The notes beneath the pieces were generated by a model that saw only the letters and a list, made by a program, of their open reading frames with translations, was not told where the DNA came from and searched no databases. Both the position numbers and the translations under genes were made by a program. From the NCBI GenBank assembly GCA_024958715.1, contig JANWUS010000002.1, positions 1-43,026 of the forward strand: 43,026 nucleotides of DNA, written 5' to 3'. Shown piece by piece: positions 15,622-23,963 of this stretch (position 1 is its first letter; the number at the start of each line of letters is the position of its first letter). Source of the stretch: Cyanobium sp. FGCU52. GTDB taxonomy: Bacteria > Cyanobacteriota > Cyanobacteriia > PCC-6307 > Cyanobiaceae.

Positions 15622-16314
15622 GTGCCCGACACCAACAAAGGCCTGGCCGAGCGGGTGGAGGTGTTCACCCGTGCCACCAGCGATGCCCTCCAGAAAGCGG
15701 TGGGCGAGGTGCTTGATGCCCGCAATCCCTGGCAGCTGCTCTACCGCCTGTCGCGCATCGTGCTGCTGGGCCTGGTGCTCTACACCGCCTGGCTGCTGAT
15801 CACGCTGCAGCCGGATCTGGCCAAACGGATGGCCACTCCGCAGGCCCAGAGCCTGCAGGAGCAGGTGCGCGCCCACCAGAGCCAGGTGGAAAGCCTGCTG
15901 CGCTCCGCCATCGAGACCACCAACACCGGGCTCCACACCCTGGCGTTGCTGCAGTGGGATGGCGGCGGCAGCGTCACCGTGCTGGCGGCCGATGGGCGCC
16001 ACGGCCAACTGGCGCTGACGCCGGGGCAGCAACCGCTGCTCGGTGTGGACATGGCCGAGGCCCTGGGTCATGCTGCCCTGGGCCTCTGCGCCAGCGACGC
16101 ACCCGCCGCCCTGCCGCTGGCGGTGCGCTCCAACGCCGCCGGCAGCGGCCTGATGCTGCTCTGCCCGGTGGGCTGCAGCAGCGGGGACCGCAGCGATGGC
16201 TTGCTGCTGGCCCTCTATGACACCGGAGCCGCCGGCAGCATCCAGCAGCAACGCCAGCAGAAGCAGCTGCAGCTGATCGCCAAGCGGATGGGCGAGCTGC
16301 TCAACCGCCCCTGA
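15622..16314 (+). CDS. Membrane-anchored phage protein of unknown function
   Basis: A 230-residue protein starting at GTG 15622. A single membrane helix lies at about residues 40-62 (LLYRLSRIVLLGLVLYTAWLLI). A Gln-rich coiled segment (SLQEQVRAHQSQVESLLRSAI) follows, then a compact domain rich in Leu and Gly that could be a GAF-like or beta-sandwich fold (GSGLMLLCPVGC...GLLLALYD). It ends in a Gln-rich helix. A membrane protein among virion genes might be an injection or superinfection-exclusion protein. No family was recognised. Confidence 0.55.
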   Translation: MPDTNKGLAERVEVFTRATSDALQKAVGEVLDARNPWQLLYRLSRIVLLGLVLYTAWLLITLQPDLAKRMATPQAQSLQEQVRAHQSQVESLLRSAIETTNTGLHTLALLQWDGGGSVTVLAADGRHGQLALTPGQQPLLGVDMAEALGHAALGLCASDAPAALPLAVRSNAAGSGLMLLCPVGCSSGDRSDGLLLALYDTGAAGSIQQQRQQKQLQLIAKRMGELLNRP

Positions 16315-16347
16315 TGGCAACAGCAGAAGCAGGCTGCCCTCTCGGCG

Positions 16348-16734
16348 ATGGTTCTCTCCTGGCGTCAGCTCGCCTCCCTGCTCGGCCCTCCCGGGCCGCT
16401 GCCACCCCTGACCGCCTGGCTGACCACTCCCCAGGCCGGTGAACGGCGCATCCTGCTGCGGGCACCCCAGGCCCTGACCATCAGCCGCCTCGATGCCGTT
16501 CTCACAGGCGGCAGCAGCCCGAGCGTCAGCGTCTCGCTGCGCCATGGCGCCGATGTCTCGGCGGCTGGCACCGCGGTGACCAGCACGCCCCTGGCGGTGA
16601 GCAGCACCACCACTGGCACCACCACCTCCAGCCTGCTGAATGCCCAGCTGCCGGCCGATCACTGGTTGTGGCTGGAGATCACCGCTGTCAGCGGCAGTCC
16701 GGCCGCTGTGGCGGTGGTGGTGGCGTTCAGCTGA
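16348..16734 (+). CDS. Small beta-rich virion protein
   Basis: A 128-residue protein with Ser/Thr-rich beta strands ([31 protein letters not shown]) and a C-terminal [22 protein letters not shown]. Its pattern is similar to the product of 18070-18495, which also ends in a Val/Ala-rich strand, and the two may be related small fibre-associated domains. Its function is unknown. It ends before the motif at 16771. Confidence 0.5.
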   Translation: MVLSWRQLASLLGPPGPLPPLTAWLTTPQAGERRILLRAPQALTISRLDAVLTGGSSPSVSVSLRHGADVSAAGTAVTSTPLAVSSTTTGTTTSSLLNAQLPADHWLWLEITAVSGSPAAVAVVVAFS

Positions 16735-16770
16735 GGTCGCACCGCGTGCCGATCGCGGGCGCCATCGCCA

Positions 16771-16783
16771 TGGCAATAGCCGG
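16771..16783 (+). promoter_or_regulatory. Motif TGGCAATAGCCGG, copy 3
   Basis: An exact match to copy 2, located 36 bp before the ATG of the collagen-like gene at 16807, in the 72-bp gap after the previous gene. It is the third member of the set described at 9692. Confidence 0.5.
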
Positions 16784-16806
16784 CAGAACAGCGCTGCCTG
16801 GCTGCC

Positions 16807-18051
16807 ATGGGTTCCTGGAATTCCACCGGTTCGATCCGCGGCCCTGAGGGCCCCGCCGGCCCGCAGGGCTCACCCGGCGTGCAGGGTCCCCAGGGGCCGG
16901 CTGGCCCCCAGGGATCCCAGGGGGCGTCGGGATTACAGGGGCCCGAGGGGCCCGCGGGACCATCCGGGCCTGCTGGTCCGACCGGCCCCCAGGGCATCCA
17001 GGGCCCGGCGGGGATCGGCATCAACTTCAAGGGCCAGGTCGCCACCCTCGCCGCCTTGCCCACAGGTGCCGCCCAGGGCGATGCCTATCTGGTGCAGGCC
17101 GATGACTCGCTGCGGGTCTGGGATTCGGGCAGCAGCAGCTGGGTGAATGGTGGCTCGATCCAGGGCCCGCAAGGCCCCGCGGGTGTGGCCGGCCCAGCTG
17201 GTGCCGCTGGACCGCAGGGCCCGGCCGGACCGCAAGGGCCCCAGGGCATCCAGGGTCCGGCAGGCATCGATGGCGCGATTGGCCCCCGCGGCACGGGCTG
17301 GTTCACCGGCAGCGGTGCTCCGCCTCTGAACATCCCGGGTGCCGTTGATGGCGACCTTTACCTCGACCTGCTCACCGGCACCGTCTACCAGCTGGGTCCG
17401 ATCCGGGTGGCTGACCTGCCGGCCATCGGCACCTCCTTCCAGGGCGGCTACTACGCCGGCCTGATCAGCCACACCGCCAATGGCGTGGCCACCCATGCGC
17501 TGATCATTTCTCCCAAGGCCGTCGGCTCGGCCCTCAATCTGGCCTGGAAGACCGCCAACACCACCAGCAGCGGTACGACGAGCGTGTTCGATGGGTGGGC
17601 GAACAGCGAGGCGATGAACAACGCCAGCCATCCGGCGGCGCAGTTCTGCCGCTCGCTCAACATCGGCGGCTACGACGACTGGTATCTGCCCGCCACCCAG
17701 GAGTGGGACGTGCTGTACCGCTCCTTCAAGCCGGAGGCGACGATCGCCGGCACTTATTCGGGGGCGGGCTATGGCGCCAACCCCTATGCGGTGCCGGCGG
17801 GCGGCAACTACACCGACAGCAACCCGGCGCTCACCTCGGTGCTTGCCTTCCGCGGCAATGGCGCCGAGACGCTCAAGCACTTCGATGAGTCCTACGGCGA
17901 CGATCCCTTCTTCCACTGGACCTCGACCCAGGTGGCCAACGGCACCGCCTACCAGCGGATGACCTACCTGGGCGATCAGTTCGCCCAGAGCAAGACGAAC
18001 GACTTCGCGACACAGGTGCGGGCGATCCGCCGCATCGAGGTGCTGCCGTAA
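16807..18051 (+). CDS. Collagen-like fibre protein with C-terminal DUF1566-type domain
   Basis: A 414-residue protein. Residues about 11-70 and 119-160 are uninterrupted Gly-X-Y repeats, with GPQGPAG and GIQGPAG units. Between them lies a short domain ([23 protein letters not shown]). After the second collagen block comes WFTGSGAPP...[13 protein letters not shown]. From about 205 onward there is a DUF1566/FGE-like lectin-type domain: [35 protein letters not shown] and a final QVRAIRRI. Collagen stalk plus lectin-like tip is the classic form of a receptor-binding fibre. It is the best candidate for the host-recognition protein here and has its own upstream motif. Confidence 0.85.
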   Translation: MGSWNSTGSIRGPEGPAGPQGSPGVQGPQGPAGPQGSQGASGLQGPEGPAGPSGPAGPTGPQGIQGPAGIGINFKGQVATLAALPTGAAQGDAYLVQADDSLRVWDSGSSSWVNGGSIQGPQGPAGVAGPAGAAGPQGPAGPQGPQGIQGPAGIDGAIGPRGTGWFTGSGAPPLNIPGAVDGDLYLDLLTGTVYQLGPIRVADLPAIGTSFQGGYYAGLISHTANGVATHALIISPKAVGSALNLAWKTANTTSSGTTSVFDGWANSEAMNNASHPAAQFCRSLNIGGYDDWYLPATQEWDVLYRSFKPEATIAGTYSGAGYGANPYAVPAGGNYTDSNPALTSVLAFRGNGAETLKHFDESYGDDPFFHWTSTQVANGTAYQRMTYLGDQFAQSKTNDFATQVRAIRRIEVLP

Positions 18052-18069
18052 CCAGCAGAGGGCAAGGGC

Positions 18070-18495
18070 ATGGCCAACTGGCTGCCGCGCACCCAGCTCC
18101 CCGGCCAGCAGGTGAGCGTGAGCGCCACCACCACGCCCCTGCTGCCGGGGGCCAGCGCCCTGCTCGATCTGCAGGGCCTGGGCCGACTGGGCCATTTCCT
18201 GGTGGTCAGCACCGATGCGCCGGCCTGGGTGAGCCTCTACAGCTCGGCCGCTGCACGGGAGGCCGATGGCAGCCGTCCCATCACCCGCGACCCGGCACCC
18301 GGCAGCGGCGTGCTGCTGGATCTGGCCACCACCGCCGAGGCCCTCTCGATCACAGCTCCACCGGGCGGCACCTACTTCACCAGCGAGGTGACCACCGCCT
18401 CACCCCAACCGCCCCTGCGGGCGCTGGTGCGCAACACCGGCACCGCCCAGGCCGCCATCGCCGTGACCGTGACCGCGGTGGTGCTGGCGCCATGA
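18070..18495 (+). CDS. Small virion-module protein
   Basis: A 141-residue, probably all-beta protein: LPGQQVSVSATTTPLLPGASALLDL, then LGHFLVVSTDAPAWVSLYSS and an end strand AAIAVTVTAVVLAP. It is similar in composition to the 128-residue product at 16348. It lies between the collagen-like gene and two further structural genes. A fibre chaperone or accessory role is possible but not shown. Confidence 0.5.
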   Translation: MANWLPRTQLPGQQVSVSATTTPLLPGASALLDLQGLGRLGHFLVVSTDAPAWVSLYSSAAAREADGSRPITRDPAPGSGVLLDLATTAEALSITAPPGGTYFTSEVTTASPQPPLRALVRNTGTAQAAIAVTVTAVVLAP

Positions 18496-18505
18496 GGACC
18501 AGCCC

Positions 18506-19402
18506 ATGAGCCGCACCCTGATCGACATCAGCCGCGTCGGCACCGACACCACCTGGCCCTCCGTCGCCACCGAGGTGAACGGCTACCTGCAGAACTGGAT
18601 CGCCGCGGCCAACGCCCAGGTGAGCCAGCACCAGCTGCGCATCGTCACCGCCCCCAACCCCGAGGCCACCGCCACCGATCCCTGCGGCTGGCGCATCGAG
18701 GCGACCCTCTCCCAGCTCACCCCCGGCGGCAATCCGGCGGTGCTGATCCTCGAGGTGTTCCTCACCGGCACCGCCTTGCTGATTCGCCCCGGCATCGGCA
18801 ACACCGAGCCCTACGTGGGCGCCGACACCCAACAGGGTTGGGTGCTTCCAGCCGGGGATGTGGGCACCAGCAGCGGCACCTGGAGCACCACGCCCCTGCC
18901 CTTCAACGCGCAGGTGGCCTGGTCGCTGGCGCCAGGGGCTGAATACTTCGTCTTTGCCTACAGCCAGCACCGCTACACCAACCGCCAGGCGATGCCACTG
19001 CTGATCGCCCGCGATCAGGTGTCCGGCCACTGGATCCTCGCCGCCTCACCCCCCTCCACCACCTCCGATGCGCTGCGGGCGGTGAGCTGGAACGTGCGCT
19101 CCGGCCAGCCGTCCGGCTCCCGCGGACTCCTCCGTGATGGGCTGCTCACCGTGGTGCGGATCAGCCAGCCCGCCGAGCTGGTGATCGCCACCACCGACTG
19201 GAGCTACTACGAGGTCGCCAACGAACCGGCCCAGTTCTGGGAACCCCTGCTTCTTCCGCCTGATTTCGCGGTGGTGAGTCTCAGCAGTGCGGCGATGAGC
19301 TACTTCAAGGCGCCCGATGGCAGCGAGTGGTTTGCGATCGGCGGCCACGGCCTGCTGCTGCGCACCAAGGACGCCACCCCAACCACTGCGCCGACGCCAT
19401 GA
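18506..19402 (+). CDS. Virion-module protein of unknown function
   Basis: A 298-residue protein with many short beta-like segments and aromatic residues (AQVAWSLAPGAEYFVFAYSQHRYTNRQ is one, written in part). The start MSRTLIDISRVGTDTTWP is clear and the stop overlaps the next ATG (ATGA at 19399). The last 40 residues include FAIGGHGLLLR. No domain was recognised; gene order suggests a tail or fibre component. Confidence 0.55.
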   Translation: MSRTLIDISRVGTDTTWPSVATEVNGYLQNWIAAANAQVSQHQLRIVTAPNPEATATDPCGWRIEATLSQLTPGGNPAVLILEVFLTGTALLIRPGIGNTEPYVGADTQQGWVLPAGDVGTSSGTWSTTPLPFNAQVAWSLAPGAEYFVFAYSQHRYTNRQAMPLLIARDQVSGHWILAASPPSTTSDALRAVSWNVRSGQPSGSRGLLRDGLLTVVRISQPAELVIATTDWSYYEVANEPAQFWEPLLLPPDFAVVSLSSAAMSYFKAPDGSEWFAIGGHGLLLRTKDATPTTAPTP

Positions 19403-20631
19403 CCTATCAGGTGTTCTGCCAGTCCTTTGCCCCCGGCAGCTGGAAGTGGACCAGCAAAGACCCGGCAGGGGTCGGCATGCAGCTCGACAGGGCCTTCCGC
19501 GCCTTTGCTGCCGCCGTCAACGCCCTCCCGGGCAATGCCACCACACCGCTGAGCGTGGTTCGCTCCCACGCCGATGCCACCGCCAACCGCTGGGGCTACA
19601 CCTGGCAGCTGGGCCATCCCGTTGAACCCGGCCACCTCTGGTTCCTCACGGAGAGCACGACCGCCCAGGGCGACTCCCAATCCAGCAGCAGTGCGATCTT
19701 CGGCAGCGCCAAGGCGAGCACCTTCTCAGACACCACAAGCAACGGTGGCTACGGCTCCTACAGCAACTCCACCGGCTGGTCGACGGGCTTGGCCTACGTC
19801 GACAGCACCCTCTCCGGGGCCACCGCCATCGGCGCGATCCTGCTCATCGCTCAGGACACCACCCCCGGCAAGGAGTTCTTCTGCTGGGCCCTCAAGACCC
19901 ACGGCGGCAACGACGAGCTACACCGCGACAGCTGCCATGCCCTCTACAAGAGCCCCGGCACCACGGGCTGGTGCTCGATCGCCGTCTTTCCCCGCACCAG
20001 CAAGCAGTTCTATGGACAGGTGGTGCTGCACGGCTATTCCGGCAACAGCTTTGGCGGCCTCCCCTCGGCGATCGGCGCCAGCATCTACGCCAACGGCCAC
20101 CAGCTGCGCAGCGGCATCGCCTTGGGCCACTACGAATTCACGCTCCAGAACCAGGGCCTCTTTGACAACCCGCCACCGCTGATCCAGCTGCCGGCGCCGT
20201 TGTTCATCGGCTCTACCTCCATCCGTGGCGCCAGCACCCACTTCGGCAAGGTGACCCGCCCCGATGGGGTGATGCTGCAGCTGGGCCAGCGCTCCAGTGA
20301 CCGGGACGTGTGGCTGTGGGTGCCAGCCGGCACCAGCCACAACCAGCCCAGCCCCTGGAGCTCACCCCTCGCCCTGAGTCACTGGCGCGAATGCAACGAG
20401 CTGCACTTCATCAGCAGCCTGCCTCCGGGTGGGATGCAGCTCATCACCGGTTCGGCGGACTTCATCCGCCACTTCCCCCCGATGAGCGCGGTGGGGGCCC
20501 GCCAGCACCCGCAGCAGGGACCGCTGCTCAGCGGATCGGGAGGAGGGGGAGGTGGCAGCGGAGGGGATGGGGAAACGGGAGGCGGACCAGCGCGACCCGC
20601 CACAGGTCTGCTCTGGCCCAGGGGAATTTGA
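19399..20631 (+). CDS. Large virion-module protein with Gly-rich end
   Basis: A 410-residue protein from ATG 19399, overlapping the previous stop. The body is beta-rich with no recognised motif (SIAVFPRTSKQFYGQVVLHGYSG; MLQLGQRSSDRDVWLWVP). The last ~45 residues are Gly-rich (GSGGGGGGSGGDGETGGG) and may be flexible, as in fibre or spike tips. It is the last plus-strand gene of the virion module. AT-richer DNA and the convergent glycosyltransferase gene follow. Confidence 0.55.
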   Translation: MTYQVFCQSFAPGSWKWTSKDPAGVGMQLDRAFRAFAAAVNALPGNATTPLSVVRSHADATANRWGYTWQLGHPVEPGHLWFLTESTTAQGDSQSSSSAIFGSAKASTFSDTTSNGGYGSYSNSTGWSTGLAYVDSTLSGATAIGAILLIAQDTTPGKEFFCWALKTHGGNDELHRDSCHALYKSPGTTGWCSIAVFPRTSKQFYGQVVLHGYSGNSFGGLPSAIGASIYANGHQLRSGIALGHYEFTLQNQGLFDNPPPLIQLPAPLFIGSTSIRGASTHFGKVTRPDGVMLQLGQRSSDRDVWLWVPAGTSHNQPSPWSSPLALSHWRECNELHFISSLPPGGMQLITGSADFIRHFPPMSAVGARQHPQQGPLLSGSGGGGGGSGGDGETGGGPARPATGLLWPRGI

Positions 20632-20847
20632 CCGCGCCAGATCAATTCAGCATGACAGACTTGAATTCGAGGCGGCCATTGGCTTGGCTATAAGAAAACC
20701 AGGCCGACACTATGCCATTTTTTAAATTGATTCGACATGGCAACAACATGTCGGCCGGACATTTTCATGAACGGTGACCAAGTAACCACCGAAAAGCTGT
20801 ATCGTTGCGTTTCCAGAATTTCCCTAGAAGAGACGCTATTAGCGCAA
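20632..20847. other. Convergent junction between virion module and arabinose operon
   Basis: These 216 bases separate two converging genes and show a clear drop in GC. I see no gene and no strong intrinsic terminator. It is one edge of the putative cargo insertion. Confidence 0.4.
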
Positions 20848-22476
20848 TTATTTATCCTGTTTGCCGCTATTGCTGACAGATGGGACCACAGAAGCTGGCG
20901 AGAGTAGATATCGATACGAAAGCACCACGTCCTCAAGGAACCCTGCCCTTTTGCCGCGATCATTGCGCATTGCCACTTGCTGCGCGTGCTCGAAGCCTTT
21001 TGACGCGAGGGCGGATGCGACTTCACGGCTTGCGTATACATTCATGCAGTAGTCGCTCCATGGGAATCCGCCAACATATTGATAGCCCTTTTCCCTTATA
21101 TAGGCCAGCTCTTTGTCTTGCTGACCCTTGCTTGTCTGAGCTTCAGTGTACCCAGAAGAATACAGTATAAAAACGTCAGGATTTGCTTCGTAAAGGAATT
21201 CGTCCGTAACACCTTCTTTTGCAATTTTCCTTGTGCCCAGAAAATTTAAATCGTATGTCATGCGCCTTGAGTAGTACGGGATTAGGCCTGCATCACCCAC
21301 CCAAATTGTAGTCCCTACAGGCAGGTAGCGATTAAGCTGCCATCCCAAATTCGCGTGAGACCTGATCGCTCTTCCGAAATAGGTAGAGAGGTGAAGAGAT
21401 GAAGATGGACTTCCCACAATGCTTGAAAAGATCCAGGCGGCACCCGCTAAAGAAATGACTGTCAACCTTGATGAAGAAAAAGAGCTCCAAAGCCTATTAA
21501 CATTTCCCAGAGAAAGGGTCGACAATATGTTGGCGTTTGTCGCAATGGAGTAAATGATTAGCGGCCAAAATAGCTGAAACCAGAAACGATCGGCATAGTT
21601 CATAGCGAGACGTGATCTCAAATATACCAGGTACATCACCGCGAATCCAGAGTATTTAGCTATTCTCCAGCCCTTTAGGCGTTGCCACTCAAGCGTAAAA
21701 GCCGCAAGCACCATCCAAGGGGCAGACGATCTAAAGTTACCCAATATCGCGCCTATCCCCTGCGACTTGCCTGCCTTAGCATAAAAAGTATTGGGGAATA
21801 AATCTCCAAAATAAAACACCTTGTACCCTAAAACAAGGAAAGCCAATCCACCCATCAAAACAACAGGAAAAAACCATTTACCGTCCTCAGGACTGGGAAC
21901 GTAAGAGCCATTCAGTCTTCTGATTAGCAAGCAGCCAGAAGATGCAATAACAAACAGAACACCTTCAGGCCTACACAGCAGCAACAACAAGGCGATTGAT
22001 ATATCCCTGGGATGCCCAATGTCATCGCTTAATAAATACTCAAAGAGCAGATATGCAAACAAAAGCGTCTCAAGTCCTGAGTATGCATGTATGTATGCCG
22101 GAATACAAAGCAAGAAGGCGCTGGCCACCAGTATATGCTTGGCCCTTGATGAAGGAGTGGAAGCCCTTACAGCCCTAAAAAGCCACAGAAAGAAAATAAA
22201 GAGACTTATTATCTTAATCGGCAGTTCGGGCTTAAAGCCAGCCTTGATGCCGATAACACCCAGGAGAACGTACAGAGGATTAGTAAAAGCCTCCTCCCTT
22301 GGCCCCTCCAAATTCCAAGACAGAATTCCATGCTCGACAAGGTTTAGGCTATGCCTAAAAGTTATGTACGCGTCATCAACTGTAAACTGAAAAAAGACAA
22401 GGGTCAGAACAAGAGCGGCAATTGCGACGACTCCCATCCAAGCCCTTGAGGCAAATTTGGCAACAATCGCTCTCAT
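20848..22476 (-). CDS. GT-C glycosyltransferase, AftB-like arabinofuranosyltransferase
   Basis: A 542-residue integral membrane protein. The first membrane helix (VVAIAALVLTLVFFQF) is followed by VDDAYITFRHSLNLVEHGILSWN and EEAFTNPLYVLL. This is the hallmark start of the GT-C family that includes the mycobacterial terminal arabinofuranosyltransferase AftB; Asp34-Asp35 is the expected catalytic pair. Some ten hydrophobic segments follow. A C-terminal soluble domain contains VGDAGLIPYYSRRMTYDLNFLG, also typical. Such enzymes take a polyprenyl-phosphate sugar at the outer face of the membrane and add it to a glycan or protein. The gene is AT-richer than the rest of the operon, so it may have been acquired separately. 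Donor identity is inferred from the neighbours. Confidence 0.75.
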   Translation of the reverse strand: MRAIVAKFASRAWMGVVAIAALVLTLVFFQFTVDDAYITFRHSLNLVEHGILSWNLEGPREEAFTNPLYVLLGVIGIKAGFKPELPIKIISLFIFFLWLFRAVRASTPSSRAKHILVASAFLLCIPAYIHAYSGLETLLFAYLLFEYLLSDDIGHPRDISIALLLLLCRPEGVLFVIASSGCLLIRRLNGSYVPSPEDGKWFFPVVLMGGLAFLVLGYKVFYFGDLFPNTFYAKAGKSQGIGAILGNFRSSAPWMVLAAFTLEWQRLKGWRIAKYSGFAVMYLVYLRSRLAMNYADRFWFQLFWPLIIYSIATNANILSTLSLGNVNRLWSSFSSSRLTVISLAGAAWIFSSIVGSPSSSLHLSTYFGRAIRSHANLGWQLNRYLPVGTTIWVGDAGLIPYYSRRMTYDLNFLGTRKIAKEGVTDEFLYEANPDVFILYSSGYTEAQTSKGQQDKELAYIREKGYQYVGGFPWSDYCMNVYASREVASALASKGFEHAQQVAMRNDRGKRAGFLEDVVLSYRYLLSPASVVPSVSNSGKQDK

Positions 22477-22547
22477 AACGAACTGCGCAATTTAGTGAGA
22501 AAGCCAGCAAAATCAATGAATGCCTTTGAGGCGCTATAACAAAGAAA

Positions 22548-23957
22548 TCAGCTGGCCACCGAGGGGGCTCGAGCAAAGTGCAGGCATCTCGTCTGCAAAT
22601 CGGATTTCAGAATAAAATTGGGATCCAGTCTTTCGGCAATATTCACAAAATCCGCTATTCGCGTGTAACTGTCTCCAGACATTCCGCTCGACTGTCTCGA
22701 ATCCTTGGCCAAGTACAGCCTCCCCCCAGCCGCAGAGACCTCCCCATCCAGCTGATCCAAAACCTCCAGCAGTCCAGGTACCGCAGCCGGCACATCAGCA
22801 GCCAAGGTCCAACCGGGAATCGGGAATGACAGCGGCGCTGGGTTGCTAGGACCAAAACGCTTGAGCACCGTAAGAAAGCTCGGCGCTCCCACCTGCCGCA
22901 AGGCCTCCAGCGTGCGGGGCACCAGATGAGCCGCCTCATTGGGAACAGCGAACTGGTACTGCAAAAAGCCAGCCGGCCCATAGATCCGGTTCCAGTCCTG
23001 CACCCCATCCAGCGGATGGAAGAACGGTGCAATCGCCTGTAGCTCTCCAACTCGGTGCTTGGGAGCCTTGCGATACCAGGCCTCGTTGAACGCGCGCACC
23101 GTGAGCTTGTTCAGCAACCCTCCTGGCAAGAACGGCGGTGCCGAGGCCAGGGCCTTCGGGTCGTAGTGGAGAGGGTCGGCCTGCAGGTTGGGTGGCAGCG
23201 CTTCTGCGGGGGCATGGTCGCCGCAAGTGAGTACCCCGCGTCCCTTGGGGTCGAGACTGTCGACCCAGGCCACGCTGTACCGATAACGGCTATCTGCTTC
23301 CACCATCGCCGCCATCAGCGATTCCAGGTCGCGGTAGCGGGTGGTGTCGACGCTGATCAGCGAGCTGGTGATCGGGATCAGCGAGAACGTCGCCTCCACG
23401 ATCACCCCGGTCAGCCCCATCCCACCAACGGTGGCCCAGAAGAACTCCGCCTCGTCAAAGCTCCCCCGGCCGCTGGGGGTGAGCTCACGCAGGGTGCCCG
23501 TGCCATCCACCAGCAGCAGGCGCTGCACGTGGTTGCCAAAGCTGCCGTCCACGTGGTGGTTCTTGCCGTGCACATCAGCCGCAATCGCACCGCCCACCGT
23601 GACCTTGCGGGTGCCGGGGGTGACGGGCAGGAAGAACCCCGCCGGCACGATCACCCGCAGGATCTGATCCAGGCTCACCCCCGCCCCAGCCGTCAACGTT
23701 CCACTGGCGGGATCCAGCTCGATCCGATCAAACGCCGGCAGCTCGATCACCGTGCCGTCCTTCAGTTGGGCGGCATCGCCATAGGAGCGGCCCAGGCCCC
23801 GGGCGATCAGGGAGCGGGGCGGCGCACCACGGATCAGCTCCTGCAGCTGCTCCACCGAGCTGGGCTGCACCACCTGGGCGCTCACCGGGTTGGTGCGGCC
23901 CCAGCCGCTGAGGGTTCGTGTTTCGGCCGTGAGGCCGGCCGGGAGGGTGATGGTCAC
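22548..23957 (-). CDS. dprE1: Decaprenylphosphoryl-ribose 2'-oxidase, DprE1-like
   Basis: A 469-residue FAD enzyme. An FAD_binding_4 domain carries SYGD (58-61) and GGAIAADVHGKNHHVDGSFG with HGKNHH at 130-135, nearly identical to the DprE1 signature. The C-terminal substrate domain has YGPAGFLQYQF and YLAKDSR. Lys418 falls at the same number as the catalytic Lys418 of the mycobacterial enzyme. The segment PGWTLAADVP stands where Mycobacterium has PGWNICVDFP, so the cysteine attacked by benzothiazinones (Cys387) is Ala386 here. With DprE2 it would convert polyprenylphosphoryl ribose to the arabinose epimer. It lies six bases after dprE2. Confidence 0.88.
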   Translation of the reverse strand: MTITLPAGLTAETRTLSGWGRTNPVSAQVVQPSSVEQLQELIRGAPPRSLIARGLGRSYGDAAQLKDGTVIELPAFDRIELDPASGTLTAGAGVSLDQILRVIVPAGFFLPVTPGTRKVTVGGAIAADVHGKNHHVDGSFGNHVQRLLLVDGTGTLRELTPSGRGSFDEAEFFWATVGGMGLTGVIVEATFSLIPITSSLISVDTTRYRDLESLMAAMVEADSRYRYSVAWVDSLDPKGRGVLTCGDHAPAEALPPNLQADPLHYDPKALASAPPFLPGGLLNKLTVRAFNEAWYRKAPKHRVGELQAIAPFFHPLDGVQDWNRIYGPAGFLQYQFAVPNEAAHLVPRTLEALRQVGAPSFLTVLKRFGPSNPAPLSFPIPGWTLAADVPAAVPGLLEVLDQLDGEVSAAGGRLYLAKDSRQSSGMSGDSYTRIADFVNIAERLDPNFILKSDLQTRCLHFARAPSVAS

Positions 23958-23963
23958 AGGAGC

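Noticed and set aside
15598..16776. 392-codon minus-strand frame in the structural region
   Set aside because: It covers several plus-strand genes with consistent spacing. Its product is Gln/Gly/His-rich low-complexity sequence.
16807..17290. Short repeated units that might look like a tandem DNA repeat or CRISPR
   Set aside because: They are codon-level Gly-X-Y collagen repeats inside a gene. There are no constant repeats with unique spacers, and no cas gene is in the window.
16807..18051. Fibre lectin-like domain as a diversity-generating retroelement target
   Set aside because: No reverse transcriptase or template repeat was found in the window.
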